DNA of 64,000 nt from Umezawaea endophytica (lineage in GTDB: Bacteria; Actinomycetota; Actinomycetes; Mycobacteriales; Pseudonocardiaceae): the NCBI RefSeq assembly GCF_025061645.1, contig NZ_JANYMP010000020.1, forward strand, positions 1-64,000, given 5' to 3'. Below, piece after piece: positions 16,782 through 24,863 of the stretch. The position numbers and the translations under genes were made by a program. Within the stretch, counting starts at the first letter, position 1. Each line of letters begins with the position of its first letter. Under the pieces are notes generated by a model. That model was not told where the DNA came from and searched no databases. It worked only from the letters and a program-made list of their open reading frames with translations.

Positions 16782-17708
16782 ATGTCGAACGCCGAACTCC
16801 CCCGCCGGGCCGCCGAGGCGATCCTGCGCCGCGTGGCGCCGTCGGCGACGCTCACCGAGGTCATCCGCCGCACCGGCGGCGAGCTGAGCGGCGTCCACGA
16901 GCTGCGCTGCGCCGAACCGGTGATCGTCAAGGTCTACCCGGAGGAGTGGGACTACCGGCAGGACAAGGAGGTCCACGTCTACCGGACGCTCGCCCGGCAC
17001 GGTGTCGGTCCCGTCCCCGAGGTGCTGCACGTCGAACGGGCGGGCGGCCTGCTCGACGAGGCCTTCACCGTGCTGAGCAGGATTCCCGGCGTGCCGATGT
17101 CCGAGGTCTCCGCGGGGATGGACGAGGCCGAGCACCGCGGGCTCTACCGGGGCATCGGGGAGTTCCTGGCCGCCGTGCACGACATCGGCCAGGACGGCTA
17201 CGGCGAGATCACCACCGAGGTCGTCGACCCCGCGCCCGCCAACACCCCCTACATGACCCGCCGGTTCGCCCGGTCCCTCGCCCTCTTCGACGGCGACCCG
17301 GAGCTGCGCCGCGGCGTGGAGTCGTACGTCGCCGAGCGGGTCGGGCTGTTCGCTAGCTGCGCGGCGCCCGTGCTGTGCCACAACGACCTGCACGAGGGCA
17401 ACGTGCTGGTCGCCGAGGGCCCGAACGGCTGGGCCGTCACGGGGTTCGTCGACGTGGAGAACGCCATCGCCGCCGATCCCCTGATCGACATCGCCAAGAC
17501 CGACTACTACTCGATCCTCGGCGTCGAGGCCAAGCTGACCGGTCTGCTGGAGGGCTACGGCCCGCTGCCGGACGACTGGCGCGAGCGCGTGGCGGTCTAC
17601 TCGCTGCACCACGCGCTGGAGCTGTGGTGCTTCCACAGCATCGTCGGCAACACCCGGTTCCTGCCCGACATCGCCGGGGGCGTGCGCCGCCGCCTGGCTA
17701 GACCGTGA
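16782..17708 (+). CDS. Aminoglycoside-phosphotransferase-family kinase (APH fold)
   Basis: A 308-residue APH/ChoK-fold kinase. Lys is in VIVKVYPEE, the catalytic loop is LCHNDLHEGNVLV and the metal-binding Asp is in GFVDVENA. These residues support an active small-molecule kinase. The name APH does not imply antibiotic resistance; many actinobacterial members phosphorylate vitamins, sugars or homoserine-like substrates. Start ATG 16782 lies 24 bp after nadR, so it is probably the third gene of the pnuC-nadR unit, which hints at a nucleoside or vitamin substrate. Its stop overlaps the convergent nitroreductase stop by 11 bp. Confidence 0.85.
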   Translation: MSNAELPRRAAEAILRRVAPSATLTEVIRRTGGELSGVHELRCAEPVIVKVYPEEWDYRQDKEVHVYRTLARHGVGPVPEVLHVERAGGLLDEAFTVLSRIPGVPMSEVSAGMDEAEHRGLYRGIGEFLAAVHDIGQDGYGEITTEVVDPAPANTPYMTRRFARSLALFDGDPELRRGVESYVAERVGLFASCAAPVLCHNDLHEGNVLVAEGPNGWAVTGFVDVENAIAADPLIDIAKTDYYSILGVEAKLTGLLEGYGPLPDDWRERVAVYSLHHALELWCFHSIVGNTRFLPDIAGGVRRRLARP

Positions 17709-18390
17709 CCACGACCTGGTCCAGCGACTTGCGCATTAGGTTCGGCACGACGCAGTCGTCGGCCGGGTAGCCGATCGGGATGACCGCGAACGCCTTCTCG
17801 TTGCGCGGCCGGTCCAGCACCTCGCCGAGGAACCTCATCGGCGACGGCGTGTGCGTCAGCGCGGCCAGGCCGGACAGGTGCAGTGCGGTCAGCATCATCC
17901 CGACCGCGATGCCGACGGACTCGTCCACGTAGTAGTGCTTGCGCGTGCTGCCGTCGGGTTCGAGGTAGAACCGCTGCTGGAACACGACGACCAGGTGCGG
18001 CGCGTCGGTCAGGTGCGGCTTGTGGTCGTCCGTCCCGAGTGGACGGAGGGCGTCGAGCCACTGCTCGCCGAGCCTGCCCGCGTAGGAGATCCGCTCCTCT
18101 TCCTCCGCAGCGGCCCGGATGCGGGCGCGCACCTCGGGGTCCTTGACCACGACGAACGTCCACGGCTGCTGGTGCGCGCCGCTGGGCGCGGTCGCGGCGA
18201 CCGCGATGGCGTTGAGCACCAGCTCGTCCGGCACGGCGTCCGCGGAGAACATCCGCACGGTGCGGCGTTCGTCCATCCGCGCCCGCAGGTCAGCCGAGAT
18301 CCGCAGCGATTCCTCGAAGGCGAGCCGGGCCGGGCGGTACGGCACGGGGTCGAAGTCGAGGCCGTGGTCGGGAGTCCAGTGCGTCGTCAC
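17698..18390 (-). CDS. Nitroreductase-family FMN protein (iodotyrosine-deiodinase/BluB-like branch)
   Basis: 230 residues with RRTVRMFSADAVPDE (FMN phosphate-binding arginines) and ATAPSGAHQQPWTFVVV, the conserved FMN contact. The C-terminus has HTPSPMRFLGEVLDRPRNEK and PIGYPADD. The lid region between helices resembles the iodotyrosine deiodinase-like branch rather than the NfsA/B type. A dimeric cytosolic flavoprotein using NAD(P)H is expected; the substrate is unknown. The start is GTG 18390 on the minus strand, 85 bp from the divergent YibE/F start. The end overlaps the phosphotransferase gene by 11 bp, tail to tail. Confidence 0.9.
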   Translation of the reverse strand: MTTHWTPDHGLDFDPVPYRPARLAFEESLRISADLRARMDERRTVRMFSADAVPDELVLNAIAVAATAPSGAHQQPWTFVVVKDPEVRARIRAAAEEEERISYAGRLGEQWLDALRPLGTDDHKPHLTDAPHLVVVFQQRFYLEPDGSTRKHYYVDESVGIAVGMMLTALHLSGLAALTHTPSPMRFLGEVLDRPRNEKAFAVIPIGYPADDCVVPNLMRKSLDQVVVTV

Positions 18391-18474
18391 GGTTCGAGTG
18401 TGGCTCGGGTGGGGTGGCGAGGAGAACCCCTGTCCGCCGAACCGTCCGGATGTCGGGCACCCCAGTCGTCGTGA

Positions 18475-19869
18475 ATGATGTGCGCCGTGACGGACAAGCT
18501 GCCGACGGGGCGACGCCGACGCCGAGCTCGACCGACGACGGGCCACGGCCATGGTCACGGTCACGGCCCGGCGGAGCCCGCGTCGAGACAGGTCCGCACG
18601 CTGCTGCTGGTCCTGCTCGTGCCGCTGGTGCTGGCGACCGTCGTCGGCGCGCTGCTGCTCTACCCGTTCGGCCACGACCAGAAGACCGGCGCGGAGATCG
18701 GCCTGCGGCAGAGCCCGGTGAAGGCCGACGTCACGGCCGTGGTCGCCGGGTCGTGCGGCGGCCAGGCGGGTACCGGGGAGTGCCTGCTGGTCACGGTGAG
18801 GATGACCGAGGGCGAGGCGTCCGGGCGGTCGATCACCGTCCCGGTGCCGAACGAGCCCGCGACGCCGAAGTTCGCCGTGGACGACGCCGTCGTGCTGGCC
18901 TACGCGGGCGCGAACCCGACGGACCCCCAGTCCTACCAACTGGTCGACTTCCAGCGCGGGCTGCCGCTGTCCGTGCTCGCGGCCCTGTTCGCGATAGCCG
19001 TGCTGCTGCTCGGCCGGTGGCAGGGGTTGAAGGCGCTCGGCGCGCTGGTGCTCAGCTTCGTGGTGCTGATCCTGTTCGTGCTGCCCGCGATCCTGGCGGG
19101 CGAGGACCCGCTGCTGGTGGCGGTGGTCGGCGCCGGGCTGATCATGTTCGTCGTGCTGTACCTCACGCACGGGCTGACGGCGCGCACGTCGACGGCGGTG
19201 CTCGGCACACTGGTCAGCCTGGCGATCATCGGCGCGCTCGGCTCGGCGTTCTCGGCGTTCGGCAAGCTCACCGGGCTGGACGAGGACACGGCGAACCTGG
19301 TCGCGCTGCTGGGCCGCGGCATCGACACGCGGGGGCTGCTGCTGGCGGGCGCCCTGATCGGCGCGCTCGGCGTGCTGGACGACGTGACCGTGACGCAGAC
19401 CAGCTCCGTGTGGGAGCTGCGCAGGGCGAACCCGTCGCTGAGCCGCCGCGAGCTGTACTCGGCGGGCCTGCGGATCGGCCGCGACCACATGTCGTCGGTG
19501 GTCAACACGCTGGTCATGGCCTATGCGGGCGCGGCGTTGCCGCTGCTGCTGGCGTTCTCGCTGTCCGGGCGCGGGCTGTTCGAGATCTTCACCGCGCAGC
19601 AGGTCGCCCAGGAGATCGTCCGGACGCTGGTGGGCAGCATCGGCCTGGTCGCCGCGGTGCCGGTCACGACCGCGCTGGCCGTTCTGGTGGCGACGCGGGA
19701 GCCGGTGGCGGAATCCACAGTGGAGGAACCGCCCGCCGTCGAACCGGAGCCCGAACCCGAGCCCGAGCCGGTCGCCCCGCTCGGGAGGAGGCGACCGGCC
19801 GCCAGGCTGTCCGGTGACATCTACACCGGCTACCACCGGGACAAGGGTCCGTGGACCCGCCCTCAGTGA
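18475..19869 (+). CDS. YibE/F-like family membrane protein
   Basis: 464 residues. A short basic N-terminus carries a His/Gly tract (GHGHGHGHG) and is followed by one helix, an extracytoplasmic beta-type segment (about 80-155), then about seven helices ending near residue 405. The tail contains a PEPEPEP repeat and a basic end. The membrane core (VLDDVTVTQTSSVWEL, then NTLVMAYAGAALPLLL) matches the YibE/F family, whose function is not established. Start is ambiguous: ATG 18475, ATG 18478 or GTG 18487. The tail overlaps the DUF1304 gene by 7 bp. The His tract could bind metal, but short His/Gly tracts of this kind are common. Confidence 0.82.
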   Translation: MMCAVTDKLPTGRRRRRARPTTGHGHGHGHGPAEPASRQVRTLLLVLLVPLVLATVVGALLLYPFGHDQKTGAEIGLRQSPVKADVTAVVAGSCGGQAGTGECLLVTVRMTEGEASGRSITVPVPNEPATPKFAVDDAVVLAYAGANPTDPQSYQLVDFQRGLPLSVLAALFAIAVLLLGRWQGLKALGALVLSFVVLILFVLPAILAGEDPLLVAVVGAGLIMFVVLYLTHGLTARTSTAVLGTLVSLAIIGALGSAFSAFGKLTGLDEDTANLVALLGRGIDTRGLLLAGALIGALGVLDDVTVTQTSSVWELRRANPSLSRRELYSAGLRIGRDHMSSVVNTLVMAYAGAALPLLLAFSLSGRGLFEIFTAQQVAQEIVRTLVGSIGLVAAVPVTTALAVLVATREPVAESTVEEPPAVEPEPEPEPEPVAPLGRRRPAARLSGDIYTGYHRDKGPWTRPQ

Positions 19870-20225
19870 GCGATCAGCACCGCGACGAGCGCGATGGTCG
19901 CGGGCACCGTCTGGACGAAGATGATCTTCTTGCTGGCCGTCAGCGCGCCGTAGACGCCGGCCACCATGACGCACACCAGGAAGAACACGGCGAACTGGAA
20001 CGAGGGGTCGCCGTCGACGACCAGCGAGTAGAGCAGGCCCGCGCCGAGGAAGCCGTTGTAGAGGCCCTGGTTGGCGCCGAGCGTCTTGGTCTCCTTCGCG
20101 AACTCCGGCGTCAGGCCGAACGCCTTGTACCCGCGCGGCTTGTCCCAGAGGAACATCTCCAGCACCAGGATGTAGAAGTGGATGATCGCCACGAGGCCGA
20201 CCAGGATGTTCGCCGCGATCTGCAC
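19863..20225 (-). CDS. DUF1304 family small membrane protein
   Basis: 120 residues with four predicted helices. The DUF1304 marks FYILVLEMFLWDKPRG and LGANQGLYNGFLGAGL are clear. The family has no established function. Start is GTG 20225. It ends in a 7-bp tail-to-tail overlap with the YibE/F gene and has its own ~145-bp upstream region shared divergently with the spermidine-synthase-like gene. Confidence 0.9.
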   Translation of the reverse strand: MQIAANILVGLVAIIHFYILVLEMFLWDKPRGYKAFGLTPEFAKETKTLGANQGLYNGFLGAGLLYSLVVDGDPSFQFAVFFLVCVMVAGVYGALTASKKIIFVQTVPATIALVAVLIAH

Positions 20226-20370
20226 GGGGTCCTCCAGGGTTGAGCGCGTTTACCGGTCAGTATCGTGACAGCGGGCGGGCGTTCCGGCTCGCCCCGGTGC
20301 CCGGTTAGGGGTTTCGGGCAGCGGATTCAGGGGTGTTCGTGCAGCCCACGCGGTGAGGACCGCTCGGTCC

Positions 20371-21252
20371 ATGGCGGATACTGGTGTCGTGGCACGTGGC
20401 AGGAACACCCCGCAGACGCTCAGCGAGCAGGTCGACTCCGGAACGGCCGAGCTGTCGCCGGACCCCGACCGGCCGAACGCCTGGCTGCTGCGGCTCAACG
20501 GCACCGCGCAGTCCCACGTGGACCTCGACGACCCGACGAACATCGAGTTCGAGTACGTCCAGCGCCTGGCCCACGTCGTGGACCTCATGGCGCCGACCGG
20601 CAAGCCCGTGCGGGCCCTCCACCTGGGCGGCGGCGGGTTCACGCTGCCGCGGTACATCTCCGCGACCAGGCCCCGGTCGACCCAGCAGGTCGTGGAGATC
20701 GACGCGGCGCTGATCGAACTGCTGCGGCGCGTGCTGCCGCCGGACAAGAACGCCCGCATCCGCATCCGCAACGGCGACGCCCGCGAGGTCATGTCCCGCG
20801 CGCCGGGCGACTCGTTCGACCTCGTCGTGAGCGACGTGTTCTCCGGCGCCCGCACACCCGCGCACCTGACGTCGCTCGAGTACGTCCAGGAGGCCGAGCG
20901 CACGATGGTCGCGGACGGGATCTACGCGTCGAACATCGGCGACGGCAACGCGCTGGTGTACGCCCGCGCCCAGGCGTCGACCGTGCGCGCGGTGTTCGAG
21001 CACGTCGCCGTGATCGCCGAGCCGGGCATCCTCCGAGGTCGCCGGTTCGGCAACCTGATCATCCTCGGCTCGCACGTCGAACTGCCCGTCGAGCAGCTCG
21101 TCCGGCGCACCGCGGGCGACCCGTTCCCCGGCCGCGTCGAGCACGGGCGGCAGGTGGAGAAGTTCATCGGCGGCGCGAAGCCGACGACGGACGCGACCGC
21201 CACCCAGTCACCCAGCCCGCCGCCCGGCACGTGGGGCCTGCCCCCGGAGTGA
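20371..21252 (+). CDS. Spermidine-synthase-like methyltransferase-fold protein
   Basis: About 293 residues. The Rossmann core has ALHLGGGGFTLPRY (glycine-rich motif I), VVEIDAALIEL (acidic ribose contact) and DLVVSDVFSGART, typical of the fused/orphan spermidine synthase-like proteins of actinobacteria. The canonical polyamine-binding acidic pair is not clear, and no SAM decarboxylase gene is nearby, so polyamine synthesis is not implied. The Pro/Thr-rich tail (last ~25 residues) looks disordered. Start is uncertain: GTG 20353, ATG 20371 (used) or GTG 20389 (MARGRNTPQT) are in frame and ribosome-binding signals are weak for all. Confidence 0.8.
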   Translation: MADTGVVARGRNTPQTLSEQVDSGTAELSPDPDRPNAWLLRLNGTAQSHVDLDDPTNIEFEYVQRLAHVVDLMAPTGKPVRALHLGGGGFTLPRYISATRPRSTQQVVEIDAALIELLRRVLPPDKNARIRIRNGDAREVMSRAPGDSFDLVVSDVFSGARTPAHLTSLEYVQEAERTMVADGIYASNIGDGNALVYARAQASTVRAVFEHVAVIAEPGILRGRRFGNLIILGSHVELPVEQLVRRTAGDPFPGRVEHGRQVEKFIGGAKPTTDATATQSPSPPPGTWGLPPE

Positions 21253-21368
21253 TCACCTGCCCGGCGCCGCGGAACCCCACCCGATCGGCGGCGGGTGAAA
21301 GCAGTGATCAGGATGGTCGACCGCGCAGTCCGCACCTACCCTCGAAGTACTGGGAGGGAGGCGCGTGG

Positions 21369-22400
21369 ATGTCGACCCTGGTCCTGTACACCCCGCAGAA
21401 CCGCAGGCTCGACCTGTCCCGGCTCGACGGGCAGGACTTCGCCCTCGTCCGGTCGCTGCACCGCCAGATCCGTCGCGGGGACAGGACCCTGCTCTGCTTG
21501 CGCGCCTCGACCGGGGACGGGGCCGAGATGCACGTCCGGGTCCGCGACGGCCGCTACTGGGCGGTGCACTTCCCCGGAGGCGACTGCGGCCTGGATCGGC
21601 ACGAGATCTCGCGGGAGTCCGACGAGCACCGGCGCCAGAAGGACTACTGGCAGCGCGCCGCCGAGCACGCGGGCTACCGGGCGTGGCAGGAGCACCGGAC
21701 CGACGCGAACACGATCCTCGACGTGGCCATCGACGGCCCCTGCCGAACAGGCGTCGAGGTCCAGCACTCGACGCTGGGAACCTTCCAGGTCAAGTCACGC
21801 ACCACGAAGTCGTTCAACGTCGGCTGGCTCCCCGTCTGGTTCCTCGACTCCGACAACACCCCGCCGTGGTTCCACCAGGTGCCCGCGCTCGGGTGCAACA
21901 CGTTGCGGTGGAGTTCGCTGCCCGTGCGAGGCTCGGCCACCGCTTTCGGTCCGAGCAGGTTCGCCGCCCTGGCGTGCACGGTCGCGAACTTCGGCACCTG
22001 CCCGGCCAGCGGGAGATCCCCGTGCGGGAAGCACCACCCGCGACGTGAGCCCTGGCGCGGGCTCACCGTGGACGACATCGCCGAGATGATCCCCGCCAGG
22101 GAGATCGTTCCCATGCGCGATCTGCGGGACCACGTCCACCTCGTCTCACCCGCGAACCTGGCGCTGTTCGAGGAACTCACCGGACGCAGCGGTGAGTACC
22201 GGCCAGGCAGCGCGTCGACGCGAGCCGGTGCCGCCACCAGCAGCACGCCCTGCGCAAACCCCGCCCACGACGATCCGCCACCGGGGCCGGGTTGTTCGAA
22301 GTGCGGCCGTGCACGGGCGGGGCCCGGCCGCGTGCTGTGCCCCGCCTGCCTGCACCGGCTGCGGACCCGGCCCATGAGCTCGTACTACGACGTCCCGTAA
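21369..22400 (+). CDS. CoiA-like predicted nuclease with C-terminal zinc ribbon
   Basis: 343 residues, start ATG 21369 after a strong GGGAGGGAGG. The middle segment follows the pattern of competence protein CoiA: SDEHRRQKDYW, then ILDVAIDG and GVEVQHSTL. This would be the restriction-endonuclease-like D...ExQ core. FQVKSRTTK and VGWLPVWFLD follow. The N-terminal ~60 residues have a small beta-rich segment (LVLYTPQNRRLD). The C-terminus ends in a treble-clef/zinc-ribbon-like C-K-C...C-P-A-C pair. The family's role in competence is poorly understood even in Streptococcus; in actinobacteria it may be a DNA-repair or defence nuclease. It stands alone and converges on the CEOS-like gene. Confidence 0.65.
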   Translation: MSTLVLYTPQNRRLDLSRLDGQDFALVRSLHRQIRRGDRTLLCLRASTGDGAEMHVRVRDGRYWAVHFPGGDCGLDRHEISRESDEHRRQKDYWQRAAEHAGYRAWQEHRTDANTILDVAIDGPCRTGVEVQHSTLGTFQVKSRTTKSFNVGWLPVWFLDSDNTPPWFHQVPALGCNTLRWSSLPVRGSATAFGPSRFAALACTVANFGTCPASGRSPCGKHHPRREPWRGLTVDDIAEMIPAREIVPMRDLRDHVHLVSPANLALFEELTGRSGEYRPGSASTRAGAATSSTPCANPAHDDPPPGPGCSKCGRARAGPGRVLCPACLHRLRTRPMSSYYDVP

Positions 22401-22404
22401 CGGC

Positions 22405-23550
22405 CTAATGCGGGTACTCCGCAGGCCGGTTCTGGAAGGCCAGGATCGCCGGGTTGAGGATGACGCCGTCGCGGATCTCGATCGCTCGCCGGACGGTCTC
22501 GTCGGCGTCCCACGACGCGGGCCCCTCGAGCACCGTGCGCAGGTGCGGCAGCAGGGCCTCGCTGATCTCCCAGCTCGCCGAGTTCCACAGGTGCGACGGG
22601 CTGTGGTCGACGGCGTAGTAGGTGACCTGGTCGCCCACCACGAACGTCGGCGCGGCGAACGTCGTCGGCCTGGCCCAGCTGAAACCCATGCCCTCGTCGC
22701 ACGAGACGTCGACGATCAACGTGCCCGGCGCGAGGGTGGGGAGGTCGTCCTCGATCAGGAACGTGAGCGGCGCGGCGGTGTCCTGGAGGACGCAGTTCAC
22801 GATGATGTCGTGCCCGGCGAGGAACTCGGCGAGCGGCACGCGGCCGTCGCGGGTGTCCGCGTTGCTGCGGCGGGGGTCCTCGTCGTCGTGGTCGAACTGC
22901 ACCATGACCGCCGAGTGGATCGGTGAGCCGACGGCGGCGACGTCGCGGTTGGTGAGGACGTGCACGTCGTGCACGCCGAGCGCGTTCAACGCCGTGACCG
23001 CGCCGCGGGCGGTGGCGCCGAAGCCGATGACGACCGCGCGCAGCCGCCTGCCGTAGTCGCCGGTCGAGCCGACCTGCTCCAGCGCGTGCAGGACCGAGGA
23101 GTAGCCCGCCAGTTCGTTGTTCTTGTGGAACACGTGCAGGCTGAACGCGCCTTCGCTCGTCCAGTGGTTCATCGCCTCGAACGCGATCAGCGTCAGCCGC
23201 CGGTCGATGGCCGCCTGGGTCAGCTTCTCGTCCTGCACGCAGTGCGGCCAGCCCCACAACACCTGCCCGGTGCGCAATCCGGCCACGTCCTGCGGCAGCG
23301 GCTTCGCCAGCAGCACGACGTCGCACTCGGCGACCAGCTCCGCGCGGGTGCGCAGGCCCGCGACCTGCGCCGCCAGCCGCTCGTCCGACACGCCGAAGCG
23401 CTCGCCGTAGCCGTGCTCCAGGTAGATCCGAGCCAGCAGGTCGGCGTCGATCCGGTCGAGGTGCAGCGGGTGGATCGGCAGTCTCCGCTCGTGCTCCTTG
23501 CTCGAACGAGCAACCACCCCGACGGTGAGCAGGTCCACCTGAAGCCCCAT
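22405..23550 (-). CDS. N5-(carboxyethyl)ornithine synthase / alanine dehydrogenase-like oxidoreductase
   Basis: 381 residues. The N-terminal AlaDh/PNT-type domain has SKEHERRLPIHPLHLDRI, the substrate-binding Arg/Lys and His pattern of CEOS-like proteins. The Rossmann domain has VVIGFGATARGAVTAL. The C-terminal part returns to the first domain (FVVGDQVTYYAVDHSP). CEOS condenses pyruvate with ornithine or lysine using NADPH; the actinobacterial homologues' substrate is not known. Start ATG 23550 is used because residues before it are atypical; GTG 23565 is an alternative. It ends 5 bp from the convergent CoiA-like stop. Confidence 0.8.
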   Translation of the reverse strand: MGLQVDLLTVGVVARSSKEHERRLPIHPLHLDRIDADLLARIYLEHGYGERFGVSDERLAAQVAGLRTRAELVAECDVVLLAKPLPQDVAGLRTGQVLWGWPHCVQDEKLTQAAIDRRLTLIAFEAMNHWTSEGAFSLHVFHKNNELAGYSSVLHALEQVGSTGDYGRRLRAVVIGFGATARGAVTALNALGVHDVHVLTNRDVAAVGSPIHSAVMVQFDHDDEDPRRSNADTRDGRVPLAEFLAGHDIIVNCVLQDTAAPLTFLIEDDLPTLAPGTLIVDVSCDEGMGFSWARPTTFAAPTFVVGDQVTYYAVDHSPSHLWNSASWEISEALLPHLRTVLEGPASWDADETVRRAIEIRDGVILNPAILAFQNRPAEYPH

Positions 23551-23647
23551 TCCACGTGCTTTCACGCCGTCACCGCATGGCTGTTGACCAGCTAGTGACC
23601 GGCGCTCCCGACCGTACCCCGTGTGCGGGCGGCACACCGGTCGGCGA

Positions 23648-23686
23648 GATGGCCCGGCGGACGCGGAAGGCGTCCGCCGGGCCATC
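23648..23686 (-). terminator. Strong hairpin terminator after the GH16 gene pair
   Basis: A 17-bp perfect inverted repeat (23648-23664 and 23670-23686) with a 5-nt loop begins 5 bp after the stop of the distal GH16-like gene. The stem is almost all G/C. No T-run follows, which is normal for actinobacterial terminators. It isolates the secreted-enzyme operon from the CEOS-like gene. Confidence 0.85.
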
Positions 23687-23690
23687 CGGA

Positions 23691-24863
23691 CTAGCAGCGG
23701 CCGAGGTCCTCCCACTGGGCGGTCAGGCCCGGCTCGGACCCCTGGGTCCACCAGCGGGCGCGCCACAGCCGCTGGTTGTGCGTGGCGCGCGCGTTCTCCA
23801 GGTAGACGCTCTCCCACTTCCACGCGGACACGCCCGCGCAGCCGACCGGCGTACCGGGCGTGGTGGTCGTCGTCGTGGTCGTGGTCGTGGTGGTCGTCGT
23901 CGTCGTCGTGGGCGGCGTGCCACCGCACTCACCCACGAGGTCGTCGACGAACCGCACACCGGTCGACCGGTAGTTCGCCGCGTTCGCGACGGCCACGGCG
24001 GGCGAGAGCACCTGGTTCTTCGCGTAGTAGACCCAGTCGGCCTGCTCCAGGTACGTGGCCAGACCGCCGTTGTGGGTCGCGAGGTCGATGAACCAGTGGT
24101 TGAAGTTCAGCGACATCGCCTGGCGCGGGTACACGTCGAACGGACCGCTGCGGTCGTGGTCCGCCACCAGCGTGCCGTCGATGTAGTACTTCACGTGGCC
24201 GTCGGCGACCGTCGCGACCACGTTGTGCCAGCCGTCCACACTGGACCGCTGGCTGTTGCTCTTGTTCTTCGACACCCACGGTTCGAGCTGGTAGGTGTGC
24301 CAGCTCGTCTGGTAGTTGATCGGCCCGGCCTCACCCCATCCGCCGTTGGGCAGGTACTCGGAGAAGTCCAGCTCGCTGTACAGCGGGTCGTTGTCGTAGC
24401 GCAGCGGGCTGATCGTGAAGAACGTCTGGTTCACGTGGTCGCCGTCCGGCCCGCTCACCGGCGCGTCGGAGAACCGGATGCGGCTGGCGTACGTGCCTTC
24501 GAGGAACCGGCGTTCCCCTTGCAGGACCTCGGTGTGCTTGGTGCCCGCCGCGGTGCCGTCGGTCGACGACGCCAACTGGAGCACCTTGTCACCGTTCACC
24601 GTGGGGAACGTGACGTTCTCCGGCGCCCACGTCGCGCCCGGCACGCCGGGGCCGCCCGCGTTCGACCGGACCTGCCAGCCGTGCTGGCCCAGCGTCCCGT
24701 CGGTGTGCGAGGAGTAGTTGAAGTCGTCGAACAGGACGCCGCACCCCGCCGCCGCGGCCGGAGCCGCCGCGCCGCTCGCGCCCCCGGCGGTGATCAGGGA
24801 ACCGACCACCACGGCCGCCGCCAGTGCCGCTCCCGCGACCCGGACCTTCGTCGCGCGCCCCAT
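23691..24863 (-). CDS. Secreted GH16-like glycoside hydrolase with Thr linker and CBM5/12-type module (distal copy)
   Basis: 390 residues. Signal peptide about 1-40, with a basic start and Ala/Gly-rich core. A beta-jelly-roll catalytic domain (about 45-300) has YSELDFSEYL, the GH16 E-x-D-x-x-E arrangement. Then comes a linker containing 17 consecutive Thr codons (23859-23909), then a ~45-residue C-terminal module with AWKWESVYLENA and LWRARWWTQGSEPG, the aromatic pattern of CBM5/12 chitin-binding modules. ATG 24863 overlaps the stop of the upstream paralogue by one base (UGAUG), implying termination-reinitiation. A polysaccharide target, possibly chitin-associated glucan, is inferred from the module and the dre-like promoter sites. 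Confidence 0.87.
   Translation of the reverse strand: MGRATKVRVAGAALAAAVVVGSLITAGGASGAAAPAAAAGCGVLFDDFNYSSHTDGTLGQHGWQVRSNAGGPGVPGATWAPENVTFPTVNGDKVLQLASSTDGTAAGTKHTEVLQGERRFLEGTYASRIRFSDAPVSGPDGDHVNQTFFTISPLRYDNDPLYSELDFSEYLPNGGWGEAGPINYQTSWHTYQLEPWVSKNKSNSQRSSVDGWHNVVATVADGHVKYYIDGTLVADHDRSGPFDVYPRQAMSLNFNHWFIDLATHNGGLATYLEQADWVYYAKNQVLSPAVAVANAANYRSTGVRFVDDLVGECGGTPPTTTTTTTTTTTTTTTTTPGTPVGCAGVSAWKWESVYLENARATHNQRLWRARWWTQGSEPGLTAQWEDLGRC

Noticed and set aside
16782-17708. Antibiotic-resistance determinant (aminoglycoside phosphotransferase)
   Set aside because: The fold name is not evidence of resistance; position after nadR points to metabolism, and no specific resistance-enzyme motifs were recognised.
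18530-18570. His/Gly tract of the YibE/F protein as a defined metal-binding domain
   Set aside because: The tract is short and encoded by a simple GGCCAC-type repeat; no other metal-handling genes are adjacent.
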